Assembly (NCBI GenBank): GCA_033852115.1
Contig: JAWSVE010000010.1
Span: 76,356-140,355 of the forward strand
Origin: JAWSVE01 sp033852115
Lineage (GTDB): Bacteria > Pseudomonadota > Gammaproteobacteria > Pseudomonadales > Cellvibrionaceae
DNA: 64,000 nucleotides
Reading direction: 5' to 3'
This document shows, piece after piece, positions 43,862 to 52,912 of this stretch (positions within the stretch are counted from its first letter, which is position 1; each line of letters opens with the position of its first letter). The translations under genes were made by a program, and so were the position numbers. The notes beneath the pieces were generated by a model. It did no database searches. It was not told where the DNA came from and was given only the letters and a program-made list of their open reading frames with translations.

Positions 43862-45727
43862 ATGAAACCACACTGTGTAAAATTGGGACTACTGAAAAAA
43901 GCAGTAGCACCTACCCTATTATCATCCTGCATTCCTTTTTCCACTTTTTTGTCAGCGCAAGAACAGCTCGACGAAATTGTCGTTACCAGTTCGCGTGTCG
44001 AAATGCCCGTCCGGCAAATTGGTAGCTCAGTGTCTGTAATTTCAGATAGTGACATTCAACTAATGGGTTATGCATCAGCAACCGACCTATTACGCACGCA
44101 ACCTGGTATTACCGCAACGAACAGCGGTGGTCAAGGTAAGGTATCCGCCATTCGGATACGCGGTGAAGAAAGTTACCGGACATTGATGATGCTCGATGGC
44201 ATCGATCTATCAAACTCTACCGCGCCAAAAGTAACACCATTGGTTGAGCACTTTGGTGCAACCAGCGATATTAGTCGCATTGAAATTTTGCGTGGACCTC
44301 AAGGGTTTATTTACGGCGCGGATGCAGGTGGCGTCATCAATATGTTTACGCGCTCCGTCAATGATGGCTTTGAAGGTCGAGTCAGCATGGAGCAAGGGCG
44401 TTACAACACGCAAAACATCAATGGCTACATTGGCGCAGGGTCTGAGCAATACGATGTATTCTTTTCCGCTTCTGATCAATCAACGGATGGGTTTAACGCT
44501 CGCTCCACTGATGTCTCAGGTGAGTCAGATGGCTATGAAAATCGCACACTACACGGCAAAGTAGGCGTGAATATAAGTGATAACCTGCGAGCACAATTAG
44601 TCGTTAGAGATATCGATACAACCAGCGAATACGACAATTGTTACCCTGTGAGTAATGATTGTGAAAGCCTATACAATCAACGCATAGGACGTGCTTCCAT
44701 AGATTATTCAACAGAACGCAGCAAGCATGGCGTCGGCTTTGCGATAAGCCAGTTTGAGAGCGACTATTTTACAAACGGCTTAAGAAGCTATGGAAACAGT
44801 GGCGACATTGAAAAAATCGATTATGTCGGTCAATTTACTCTAGGTGACTCGATCACTTGGGTTGCAGGCAGTGATTTTCAACAAGAAAATGTCGACGTGC
44901 AAGGCGATGACGATCTTGAGCAAGATCAGTGGGGCGTATTCACCGAACTGCAAATGCAGTTCTTAAAACAACTGTACATCAATGTCGGCACACGCTGGGA
45001 TGACAACGAAGACTTTGGTGAACACTTGAGCCATCGTGCATCCATTGCCTATATTCTTCCACTGGGCGCATCTGACCATTCGCTTAAACTACGTTCCAGT
45101 TACGGAACTGGGTTTAGAGCACCAAGCCCTTATGAAATCTCGACCAATAAAAATGCTACCTTTGGCTTAGCGTCAACGACCAACCTCGAAGAAGAGACAA
45201 GTGAGGGTTTAGACGTTGGCATCGACACGTACTTTTCAAATGGTAGCGAGCTCAACCTAACCTACTTCAACCAAAGAATTAATAATGAAATATCCTATGA
45301 GTACCCAGGTTATATCCAAGAAAAAGGGGAAAGCAATTCTAAAGGTATTGAACTCGGTTTCGCGGTACCCCTATGGAATATCATAGTTGTCCAGGGTAAT
45401 GCACTGTATAACGATACGGAAACCGATGCTGGATTACAGCGTATTCGGCGACCAAAGCGTTCGGGGAATATCGGCGTTCGTTTTCACCTATTTGATGAGC
45501 GTTTAAATATATTGACGAACTATCGAATATCAAAGGATGCTATCGATAACGGTGATATTCCACTGGACGATTATAGCGTCTGGGATATCAGTGCGAACTA
45601 TAATGCCATCGCTGGTCTAGAAATATTTGCCAGGATCGAAAACATCCTCAACGAAGACTATCAAGAGCTAACAGACTACAACACGTCCGGTCGAGCAGGC
45701 TTTGCAGGGCTTCGATACAACTTCTAG
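43862..45727 (+). CDS. btuB: TonB-dependent vitamin B12 receptor
   Basis: A 621-residue outer-membrane receptor: signal peptide (about 1-33), TonB box-like EIVVTSSRVEMPVRQIGSSVSVI, plug domain with IRIRGEESYRTLMMLDGIDL and ILRGPQGFIYGADAGGVINMFTR, and a 22-strand barrel ending in the C-terminal aromatic GRAGFAGLRYNF. The riboswitch and the downstream B12 genes give the substrate. The ATG at 43862 has GAGG at a spacing of 6, in the sequestering hairpin; an upstream frame start at 43832 is not used. Confidence 0.92.
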   Translation: MKPHCVKLGLLKKAVAPTLLSSCIPFSTFLSAQEQLDEIVVTSSRVEMPVRQIGSSVSVISDSDIQLMGYASATDLLRTQPGITATNSGGQGKVSAIRIRGEESYRTLMMLDGIDLSNSTAPKVTPLVEHFGATSDISRIEILRGPQGFIYGADAGGVINMFTRSVNDGFEGRVSMEQGRYNTQNINGYIGAGSEQYDVFFSASDQSTDGFNARSTDVSGESDGYENRTLHGKVGVNISDNLRAQLVVRDIDTTSEYDNCYPVSNDCESLYNQRIGRASIDYSTERSKHGVGFAISQFESDYFTNGLRSYGNSGDIEKIDYVGQFTLGDSITWVAGSDFQQENVDVQGDDDLEQDQWGVFTELQMQFLKQLYINVGTRWDDNEDFGEHLSHRASIAYILPLGASDHSLKLRSSYGTGFRAPSPYEISTNKNATFGLASTTNLEEETSEGLDVGIDTYFSNGSELNLTYFNQRINNEISYEYPGYIQEKGESNSKGIELGFAVPLWNIIVVQGNALYNDTETDAGLQRIRRPKRSGNIGVRFHLFDERLNILTNYRISKDAIDNGDIPLDDYSVWDISANYNAIAGLEIFARIENILNEDYQELTDYNTSGRAGFAGLRYNF

Positions 45728-45804
45728 CCTTGCATACGCAGAACCTAATAACCGTAAGCGCTTTGGCTTGCGGTTATTTATCGCTATTGAAATGAAGAAC
45801 TTAA

Positions 45805-46413
45805 ATGGAAGACGACAAGAAAAACGCCAAACACAAAGCCGCCATGGAGAAACAAAAAGCCAAGGTGGACGACAATATCCAAAAAGCCGATATTGAACGT
45901 GGAGTTAGTGTCCTCTTAACGGGTGATGGTAAAGGCAAATCCAGCTCAGCCTTTGGCATGGTAATGCGCGCATTAGGCTATGGCCAAAAGGTCGCGGTGA
46001 TTCAATTTATCAAAGGTCAGCAGTTATCCGGCGAGGAAATCTATCTTCGTGACCACTGCCCGCACGTTACATTTCATCAAATGGGTACGGGTTTTACTTG
46101 GAACACGCAAGATCGGACGAGCGACATAGCCGCAGCAGAAAAAACATGGGCAATCGCGAAACCGTTGCTGGCAGATTCCAGTTATGATCTTGTGGTGCTT
46201 GACGAACTGACCTACATGATTGCGTATCAATACCTCAACGAAGCCGAAATATTGGACTCCATAATCAACCGCCCGACAAACCAAAGCGTCGTCGTCACCG
46301 GCCGCGGTGGTGGTAGCGCATTGCGCGATATAATGGATACCGTATCGGAAATAAAAGATATCAAGCATGCTTTTCGTGCCGGCGTTAAAGCGCGACAAGG
46401 TGTCGATTACTAA
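45805..46413 (+). CDS. btuR: corrinoid adenosyltransferase (CobO/BtuR type)
   Basis: A 202-residue enzyme that transfers the 5'-deoxyadenosyl group from ATP to cob(I)alamin or cobinamide. The P-loop is GVSVLLTGDGKGKSSSAFGM and VVLDELTYM is the conserved aspartate region. The N-terminal 30 residues are highly charged. It is the second gene of the operon. Confidence 0.94.
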   Translation: MEDDKKNAKHKAAMEKQKAKVDDNIQKADIERGVSVLLTGDGKGKSSSAFGMVMRALGYGQKVAVIQFIKGQQLSGEEIYLRDHCPHVTFHQMGTGFTWNTQDRTSDIAAAEKTWAIAKPLLADSSYDLVVLDELTYMIAYQYLNEAEILDSIINRPTNQSVVVTGRGGGSALRDIMDTVSEIKDIKHAFRAGVKARQGVDY

Positions 46414-46426
46414 GGAATTGACGAAA

Positions 46427-47971
46427 ATGCTTTCTGGCACATTGATGGTTCAAGGGACCACATCAGATGCAGGTAAAAGTGTATTAGTCACTGCACTGTG
46501 TCGTTTGCTATCGCGAGCCAATATTTCTGTTGCGCCTTTCAAGCCTCAAAATATGGCGCTCAACAGCGCTGTAACGGAAGACAATGGAGAAATTGGGCGA
46601 GCACAGGCATTACAAGCACAAGCTTGTCATATTCCATCACACTCCGACATGAATCCTGTCTTGATCAAACCCTCAAGTGACACGGGAGCACAAATTATCG
46701 TGCAAGGGAAAGTGATGGGCGAAATGAACGCTCAAAACTTCCACCAATTCAAACCCCGAGCGAAGGACGCGGTATTTGATTCCTTTAATCGCCTACACTC
46801 TCGCCATGAGGCCATCATCATTGAAGGTGCAGGAAGCCCCGCAGAAATAAACCTACGGGAAGGTGATATCGCCAACATGGGGTTTGCTGAAAAAGCGGAC
46901 TGCCCGGTAATCATTATTGCTGACATCGATAAAGGTGGCGTATTTGCACATCTCGTCGGCACACTCGAATTATTATCACCAAGCGAGCGAGCACGAGTCA
47001 AAGGGTTCGTCATTAATAAATTTAGAGGCGACATTCAATTGCTCAACCCAGGCTTAGAATGGCTGCATGAACGCACCAATATTCCAGTGCTCGGCGTGCT
47101 TCCGTACCTACATGACTTATACCTCGATGCGGAAGACGCCATCGATACACAACAACTAACATCATCTAAACGCTTCAAAGTAGTCGTACCGGTACTACCT
47201 CGCATTAGTAATCACACGGATTTTGATGCATTGCGTCTACACTCTGATATTGACTTGCAGTTCGCGCCAATCACGGCGCCCCCTCCTCCCTGTGATCTAT
47301 TAATTTTACCCGGCAGTAAAAATGTACGAGGTGATATTGAATATCTCAAGCAATACCAATGGGATCAAGCGATTGCAAAACATCTTCGTTACGGCGGAAA
47401 ACTTATTGGCATCTGTGGTGGCTACCAAATGTTGGGCCATTCGATTGATGACCCACTCGGCATTGAAGGCAAGCCTGGTTCGAGCCCTGGTCTGAATTTT
47501 TTACCCTTGAGCACAACGCTTACCAAGAACAAAGCTTTGTCAAACAAGACTGGTCATCTGATTATTGAGAATGCATCATGCCCCATCAGTGGCTATGAAA
47601 TTCACCACGGCATAACAACTCCACTAGCGTCTAGAAACAACGAAACTCATCATATGGCGCCGAACAATAACGCTGCCGCCATAGCTTTTTCAGATGGTAG
47701 CTACGATGGTCACGTAAGTGATGACAACCTTATCTTCGGCACCTATTTACATGGGCTGTTTGATAACGCCGAAGCGACTAATTTCATTCTGCAATGGGCC
47801 GGGCTTACAACCACCAGGCAAGTCGATATAAAAGACGTTCGCGAGCAAGCCATTAATCGCGTTGCAGATCTGGCAGGTCAGCATCTAGATTTAGACAAGC
47901 TTTCTGACATTTTAGCCCTACCGATCACATTCAAAGAAAACACTCAACCTACGACGGAGTGTTTGGTTTGA
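46427..47971 (+). CDS. cobQ: adenosylcobyric acid synthase
   Basis: A 514-residue enzyme that amidates four side chains of adenosylcobyrinic acid a,c-diamide using glutamine. An N-terminal ATP-binding domain (MVQGTTSDAGKSVLVTALCRLL and FKPQNMALNSAVT) is joined to a class I glutamine amidotransferase domain with the nucleophile in IGICGGYQMLG and the histidine in YLHGLF. The start is the ATG at 46427 after AAGGA; the longer frame overlaps btuR. Its presence means intermediates upstream of cobyric acid can be used, although cobU and cobS are not in this window. Confidence 0.94.
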   Translation: MLSGTLMVQGTTSDAGKSVLVTALCRLLSRANISVAPFKPQNMALNSAVTEDNGEIGRAQALQAQACHIPSHSDMNPVLIKPSSDTGAQIIVQGKVMGEMNAQNFHQFKPRAKDAVFDSFNRLHSRHEAIIIEGAGSPAEINLREGDIANMGFAEKADCPVIIIADIDKGGVFAHLVGTLELLSPSERARVKGFVINKFRGDIQLLNPGLEWLHERTNIPVLGVLPYLHDLYLDAEDAIDTQQLTSSKRFKVVVPVLPRISNHTDFDALRLHSDIDLQFAPITAPPPPCDLLILPGSKNVRGDIEYLKQYQWDQAIAKHLRYGGKLIGICGGYQMLGHSIDDPLGIEGKPGSSPGLNFLPLSTTLTKNKALSNKTGHLIIENASCPISGYEIHHGITTPLASRNNETHHMAPNNNAAAIAFSDGSYDGHVSDDNLIFGTYLHGLFDNAEATNFILQWAGLTTTRQVDIKDVREQAINRVADLAGQHLDLDKLSDILALPITFKENTQPTTECLV

Positions 47972-49017
47972 TGCAATTTTCTCATCACATCAAGCAGTTT
48001 TTACCTCGCTACTGGACGCGGTTGCTCTTCGCAATGCTCGCGTCACTCATTGTTGTTACTCTGATCTCTCTCAGTTTTGGGGCGACTCCAACGAGCTTCA
48101 AAGAACTAGTTTTGTGGCTTATGGGCGAGAGCGATCTCCAATCACACATTATTATTCAACAACTACGCCTTCCCCGCGCTTTACTCGCATTATGCATTGG
48201 TAGCCTACTGGCAACCTGTGGTGCAATCAGCCAAGGGCTTTTTCGTAACCCGCTTGCCGATCCATCATTAATTGGTGTCAGCGCTGGTGCTTCAGCGGGT
48301 GCAAGCATCGCGATTGTTTTTTTAGCTGGCGCACAATGGTCGCTATTTAGCTTATCGCTAGTGTCTATGGGTGCGTTTGTCGGTGGAATACTATCGGTTT
48401 ATCTGGTGTATCAGATTGCAACCAACACATCCGGAACATCCGTATCAACCATGTTGTTAGCGGGTATTGCCATTGCATTTATTGCAGGCGGCGTTTCAAA
48501 TGCCTTAGAGTTTTTCGCCGACAACGATATGCTGCGGCGCATGAGTTTATGGCGTATGGGGGGTCTAGATTCCGCGAACACACCGCGCGTTATTATCGCA
48601 GCGACTGTCGCTGGGTGCATATTCTGCTTAATGCCCCATTATTATTCACCTCTCAATGCGTTACTACTGGGCGAATCCGAAGCGCGTCACCTGGGTATTG
48701 ATGTGAATCGAACAAAACGACATCTCGTTATTCTCGTCGCTGCTGGAGTTGGTACATCAGTAGCATTAGCAGGCACAATTGCTTTTATTGGTTTAGTTGT
48801 ACCCCATATGGTGAGACTCGTCATTGGACCCAATCACCGATTTTTACTTCCCATTAGCGCATTTATGGGAGCGTTACTTCTACTCGTTGCTGATGCTTTT
48901 GCTCGCACGGTGATCGCCCCTACAGAAATACCTGTGGGACTTGTCAGCGCATTACTGGGCGCACCTATTTTTATTTCTCTGTTACGAAAACGCCATCATT
49001 ATGGTCTTCAGGAATAG
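47971..49017 (+). CDS. btuC: vitamin B12 ABC transporter permease
   Basis: A 348-residue FecCD/BtuC-type permease with about ten membrane segments. LRLPRALLALCIGSLLATCGAISQGLFRNPLADPSLIGVSAGA and FIGLVVPHMVRLVIGPNHRFLLP are the family hallmarks, the latter near the ATPase-coupling loop. The ATG overlaps the cobQ stop by one base. Specificity for B12 rests on the operon; alone, the sequence would also fit heme or siderophore permeases. Confidence 0.9.
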   Translation: MQFSHHIKQFLPRYWTRLLFAMLASLIVVTLISLSFGATPTSFKELVLWLMGESDLQSHIIIQQLRLPRALLALCIGSLLATCGAISQGLFRNPLADPSLIGVSAGASAGASIAIVFLAGAQWSLFSLSLVSMGAFVGGILSVYLVYQIATNTSGTSVSTMLLAGIAIAFIAGGVSNALEFFADNDMLRRMSLWRMGGLDSANTPRVIIAATVAGCIFCLMPHYYSPLNALLLGESEARHLGIDVNRTKRHLVILVAAGVGTSVALAGTIAFIGLVVPHMVRLVIGPNHRFLLPISAFMGALLLLVADAFARTVIAPTEIPVGLVSALLGAPIFISLLRKRHHYGLQE

Positions 49018-49021
49018 ATAA

Positions 49022-49855
49022 ATGACAATAGAACCGACGAACAGCGATAAAAATATTACCATGCCTCTGACAGTGTCGAATATGTCGGTTACCGTATCGA
49101 ACGAGCACGGCGACACAACCATACTTCAACCAACTAACCTCACTATTCAAAGCGGTGAGATACACGCAATCATCGGCCCCAACGGCGCGGGAAAATCAAC
49201 GTTGTTGAAAGCCATCTCAGGGGACTTAAAAATCTCCACAGGGGATGTGACGTGTTGTGGTTACAACCTAAGGCAATTACAAGCACGTGATCAATCGTCA
49301 AAAGCTAAAGCCGTGGCTGCGCTGCCGCAATTTAGCCTTTTAAATTTCCCTTACACGGTTGAAGAAGTGGTGGCACTGGGCAGAATCCCCCATAATAGTG
49401 GGCAGCGTGTGGATGCCCAAATTGTTGGAGACGCGATGGACCTGCTTGATATTGGTACGCTCGCGAAACGTAATTACACCCAGCTTTCGGGCGGTGAAAA
49501 ACAACGTACGCAACTAGCGCGCGTCATGGCACAAGTTTGGCGAGCCCAAGATGCCACTACCCGTTTATTGCTATTAGACGAGCCCACCACAGCACTAGAC
49601 CTCGGGCATCAGCAACAATTAATGAAGATAATTCAAGATTTCGCCAAACAAGGCGTCGCTATCCTTATGGTCGTGCACGATATTAATCTAGCGGCCAACT
49701 ATGCGGATTACACGTTAGCATTGTCAAACGGCAATACTTTTCGTCAAGGGCCAACAGCGGATGTGCTCAAAGAAGATATGTTATCCTCCCTTTTCGACGC
49801 CTCTATATCCGTTATTCATCATCCAATTACTCATAAATCAGTTGTACTCTCATGA
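49022..49855 (+). CDS. btuD: B12 ABC transporter ATPase
   Basis: A 277-residue ABC ATPase. Walker A GPNGAGKSTLLKA, signature LSGGEKQRTQLARV, Walker B LLLLDEPTTALDL and the H-loop VVHDINLAANYADYT are all intact. It resembles HmuV-type ATPases, but the position beside btuC and btuF supports B12. Its end overlaps the cobC start by 4 bases (ATGA). Confidence 0.9.
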   Translation: MTIEPTNSDKNITMPLTVSNMSVTVSNEHGDTTILQPTNLTIQSGEIHAIIGPNGAGKSTLLKAISGDLKISTGDVTCCGYNLRQLQARDQSSKAKAVAALPQFSLLNFPYTVEEVVALGRIPHNSGQRVDAQIVGDAMDLLDIGTLAKRNYTQLSGGEKQRTQLARVMAQVWRAQDATTRLLLLDEPTTALDLGHQQQLMKIIQDFAKQGVAILMVVHDINLAANYADYTLALSNGNTFRQGPTADVLKEDMLSSLFDASISVIHHPITHKSVVLS

Positions 49856-50481
49856 ATACTTCTCGCTCCGGCAGTGGAACAACGACACAAATTGACCTTT
49901 TACGCCACGGTGAATGTGAAGGCGGCGAAATTTTTCGTGGCAGCACGGATGTAGCATTATCCCCTGAAGGGCTTGCCCGAATGCAACGCCATGCTGACAC
50001 CGTTAATGAGGAATGGGAGTCTATTTTCACCTCGCCGCTTATTCGTTGTCGGCATTTCGCTGAAACTATCGCTGATAAACTTAACGTGCCGATATCTGTC
50101 GACGAACGTTTACGGGAAATGCATTTTGGTGAATGGGAAGGTCAAGTTGTTACCGATATTTTTCAGAACGATCGCGAACGTATGAGTGCCTGGGGGAAAG
50201 ACCCTGAATCAAACCCACCACCCGGAGGTGAGCCGCTCAACGAGGTGCATCAGCGCGTGTCTGCCTTTCTATCGGATATTCAAGAAACACAAAAAGGCAG
50301 AAAAGTTCTCGTTGTTACTCATGGTGGAGTTATTCGCGTTGCACTATCTCAAGTGCTTAGCATGCCACTCATTGCTCTTAATAAATTTGAAGTCCCCTAC
50401 GCCTGTGTATCTCGTGTAGCGCACTTTCAATCGCCGTCACGGGAAACATTAAAACTGCTCGCGCATAACTGGGTATCGTAG
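49852..50481 (+). CDS. cobC: alpha-ribazole phosphatase-like histidine phosphatase
   Basis: A 209-residue phosphoglycerate mutase-fold phosphatase. The phospho-histidine motif is LLRHGECEGG, with LREMHFGEWEG and VTHGGVIR. In cobalamin salvage CobC removes phosphate from alpha-ribazole-5'-phosphate or adenosylcobalamin phosphate. The function is assigned from the operon; the sequence family is broader. Confidence 0.85.
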   Translation: MNTSRSGSGTTTQIDLLRHGECEGGEIFRGSTDVALSPEGLARMQRHADTVNEEWESIFTSPLIRCRHFAETIADKLNVPISVDERLREMHFGEWEGQVVTDIFQNDRERMSAWGKDPESNPPPGGEPLNEVHQRVSAFLSDIQETQKGRKVLVVTHGGVIRVALSQVLSMPLIALNKFEVPYACVSRVAHFQSPSRETLKLLAHNWVS

Positions 50482-50484
50482 GCA

Positions 50485-51372
50485 GTGAAAAAGCTATTAC
50501 TACTATCACTAGCGTTGATAGCAACAAATGTAGCATGGTCAGAAATTATCGTTACTGACTTCATAGGACGCGAGGTTAAGCTACAAAAACCGGCGCAAAG
50601 AGTGGTCGCATTGGCACCACATATTGTCGAAAATATGTTTACAGCCGGTGCAGGTGATCGTTTAGTCGGGGCAGTTGATTATTCTGATTATCCGGAAGCA
50701 GCGAAAGCTATTCCCCGTATTGGTTTATCAAACAGTTTCAGCTTAGAAGCAATCGTCGCTTTAGCCCCAGACTTAGTGGTTACTTGGCATTCTGGACGAG
50801 GGACCTTAGCCCTAGGAAAATTGGCGTCGGTCGGTATAACCGTTTACGCCTCTAACCCCAAAACACTCGATGATATTCCCAAAGCGATTCGGGACTACGG
50901 CGCACTTACCGGGAATGATCAAACGGCAAACGCCGCTGCAACAAGCTATGAAATCAAGTTGTCGGGTTTAGCCGCACGTTACCAGACAACTGAAACGATT
51001 AATGTACTCTATCAAATCTGGAATAATCCCATCCAAACCATCAACAGCAAACACATTATTAGCCATGTGATACAGCTGTGCGGAGGCATCAATGCGTTTG
51101 GGGAATCCCCCGCCCTAGCACCAAAATTATCAATTGAATCCGTAATCGCAGAGAATCCCGATGTCATTATTGCCAGTGGCATGGGTGAGGAACAACCAGA
51201 ATGGTTACAGGCGTGGGAGCCTTGGCGTACTATCAACGCCGTAAAAAATAAAAGTTTGTATTTCATCCCACCCGATATTATTCAGCGTCACACCGTCCGC
51301 TTGCTCGACGGTGCGTCACAAATGTGTGGCCATTTAGAACATGCGCGGCAACAAATCTCGAAAAATTATTGA
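50485..51372 (+). CDS. btuF: periplasmic cobalamin-binding protein
   Basis: A 295-residue class III substrate-binding protein with a signal peptide (residues 1-19, cut near AWS-E). RVVALAPHIVENMFTAGAGDRLVGAVDYSDYPEAAKAIPRIG and SLEAIVALAPDLVVTWHSG match BtuF. The start is GTG, 3 bases after cobC. It ends the operon and overlaps the convergent hydrolase gene by 7 bases. Confidence 0.9.
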   Translation: MKKLLLLSLALIATNVAWSEIIVTDFIGREVKLQKPAQRVVALAPHIVENMFTAGAGDRLVGAVDYSDYPEAAKAIPRIGLSNSFSLEAIVALAPDLVVTWHSGRGTLALGKLASVGITVYASNPKTLDDIPKAIRDYGALTGNDQTANAAATSYEIKLSGLAARYQTTETINVLYQIWNNPIQTINSKHIISHVIQLCGGINAFGESPALAPKLSIESVIAENPDVIIASGMGEEQPEWLQAWEPWRTINAVKNKSLYFIPPDIIQRHTVRLLDGASQMCGHLEHARQQISKNY

Positions 51373-52871
51373 GCATTATCCAGATTTAAATGCGACAAAA
51401 TTTGTTTCTCTTGATAGCCATAGAACGGGTTATATCGCAATCTGTTCATTTGTGCAGGAGGAATACGTAGTATTCCCCGCTCTCCTTTAAAGTTGAGCCC
51501 ACCCAAAGGCACACCACCCGGTTCACCTAATTTGCTATCACCGTAGATTGGATCGTCATATTTAATGGGTAGTGCTGTGTGCGATAGGGAATAAATATCA
51601 CCCGGCCAATTCAAATCAACCTCATTGGCAGAAATCGTACCCCCTACTCGCTTCATGATCTGTAACCGGTTAGTTTGTGAAAGCTGATTGGAAACCACCG
51701 TCACAGAAAACGGCTGCTCTGCATTCAATAGATCCAGTCCATTTGTCATAGCATCGATATTGTATAAATAAGGCGTATAGCGAGTTCGGTCGATGTCGTA
51801 GACGACTAAGACATGTTGTTTGGTATTCAAATGCCAATACAGATCATGTACAACCGCCTCAACGGACACCGTTGCGTCAACCGCGGACATAAATGTCAAT
51901 GTGTCTGGAAATTCCGCATGTGGATCACGCAAACGCCATTGCGCTAAATCATGACTGACTTTTTGCGTAAGTTGGTAGACTTGCTCCGCCGCATTAATAG
52001 TAAACGAGTTATATTTGTAGGGGTCGTATTCGGGCAACAATGCATTCCACGCAAGCACCCCTAAGCCAGGTAGATTAGCGGCTCTCCTTTGCCAAGAAGC
52101 AAACTCTGCCACTTTCGGCAAACCCATTGCAGGAGAAATCAATACCAACTTATCAACAGGCGGTAGCACTTCGGACGCAAGCGATTGATTAGTCTCCGAA
52201 GAAGAGGATATTTGCTTTACGGCATATTCGATTGCCAACGTCGCACCGGTTGAATAACCCACCACATAAAAAGGTAACGCTTCATGAGTTTCTTCATGAA
52301 GATAAAGTGCGGCCAGTTCAACCGCACGAGAAAAGTATTTATTCTCAGTATCCAGCAAACCTGCGGGGATGGTGCCATGCCCTGGTAAGCGAAGTGCCAC
52401 TACCGAACACCCTTCTGCTTGCAGTGTTTCCGCTAACGAACGAAGTGAATAAGGTGAGTCAGTCAGCCCGTGCACCAACAAACATTTCGCTTTAACTTCA
52501 CCCGCGTTTTGTCCCGCTGCTAATATCTGCGTGCGGTTCCAATTAATCATATAACCGGTCGGATCAACCGGGCTTCCCGGGGTAAAGCGGCTTGCTAGCG
52601 ATGCGTTTGCAGGCGCTTTGTCGTAGATATGATTATTTAACTCATGAAATAACTTAGCTTCCAGTGCAAGATATTCATCGAGATGAGTAAACTGAGAAAA
52701 CTCTCTCTCGCCGAATTCATTATCGAGCGGCGCGGCGTGCCATTGATTGAGCTCAGGCTGCGAATTGGCATAGAAGTACAACACCGCAATCAACGCCACT
52801 AGCACGCCAAAAAGCATTGTGAGTAGGTAACCAGCAGTCACACGAATAATAGCAATTAAACGAATAGACAC
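51366..52871 (-). CDS. membrane-anchored alpha/beta hydrolase
   Basis: A 501-residue protein with one N-terminal membrane segment (about residues 10-32) and an alpha/beta hydrolase domain. The oxyanion region is LLVHGLTDSPYSLRSLAETL, the nucleophile serine is in VGYSTGAT, and a lysophospholipase-like VVALRLPGHGTIP is present. Substrate unknown; esterase or lysophospholipase activity is likely. It lies upstream-to-downstream of selO on the same strand with a 41-base gap, so the two may be co-transcribed. Confidence 0.8.
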   Translation of the reverse strand: MSIRLIAIIRVTAGYLLTMLFGVLVALIAVLYFYANSQPELNQWHAAPLDNEFGEREFSQFTHLDEYLALEAKLFHELNNHIYDKAPANASLASRFTPGSPVDPTGYMINWNRTQILAAGQNAGEVKAKCLLVHGLTDSPYSLRSLAETLQAEGCSVVALRLPGHGTIPAGLLDTENKYFSRAVELAALYLHEETHEALPFYVVGYSTGATLAIEYAVKQISSSSETNQSLASEVLPPVDKLVLISPAMGLPKVAEFASWQRRAANLPGLGVLAWNALLPEYDPYKYNSFTINAAEQVYQLTQKVSHDLAQWRLRDPHAEFPDTLTFMSAVDATVSVEAVVHDLYWHLNTKQHVLVVYDIDRTRYTPYLYNIDAMTNGLDLLNAEQPFSVTVVSNQLSQTNRLQIMKRVGGTISANEVDLNWPGDIYSLSHTALPIKYDDPIYGDSKLGEPGGVPLGGLNFKGERGILRIPPAQMNRLRYNPFYGYQEKQILSHLNLDNAQ

Positions 52872-52912
52872 GACTTTCTCACTGATTGTATTCGTTATTA
52901 AAGTGTCATCGA

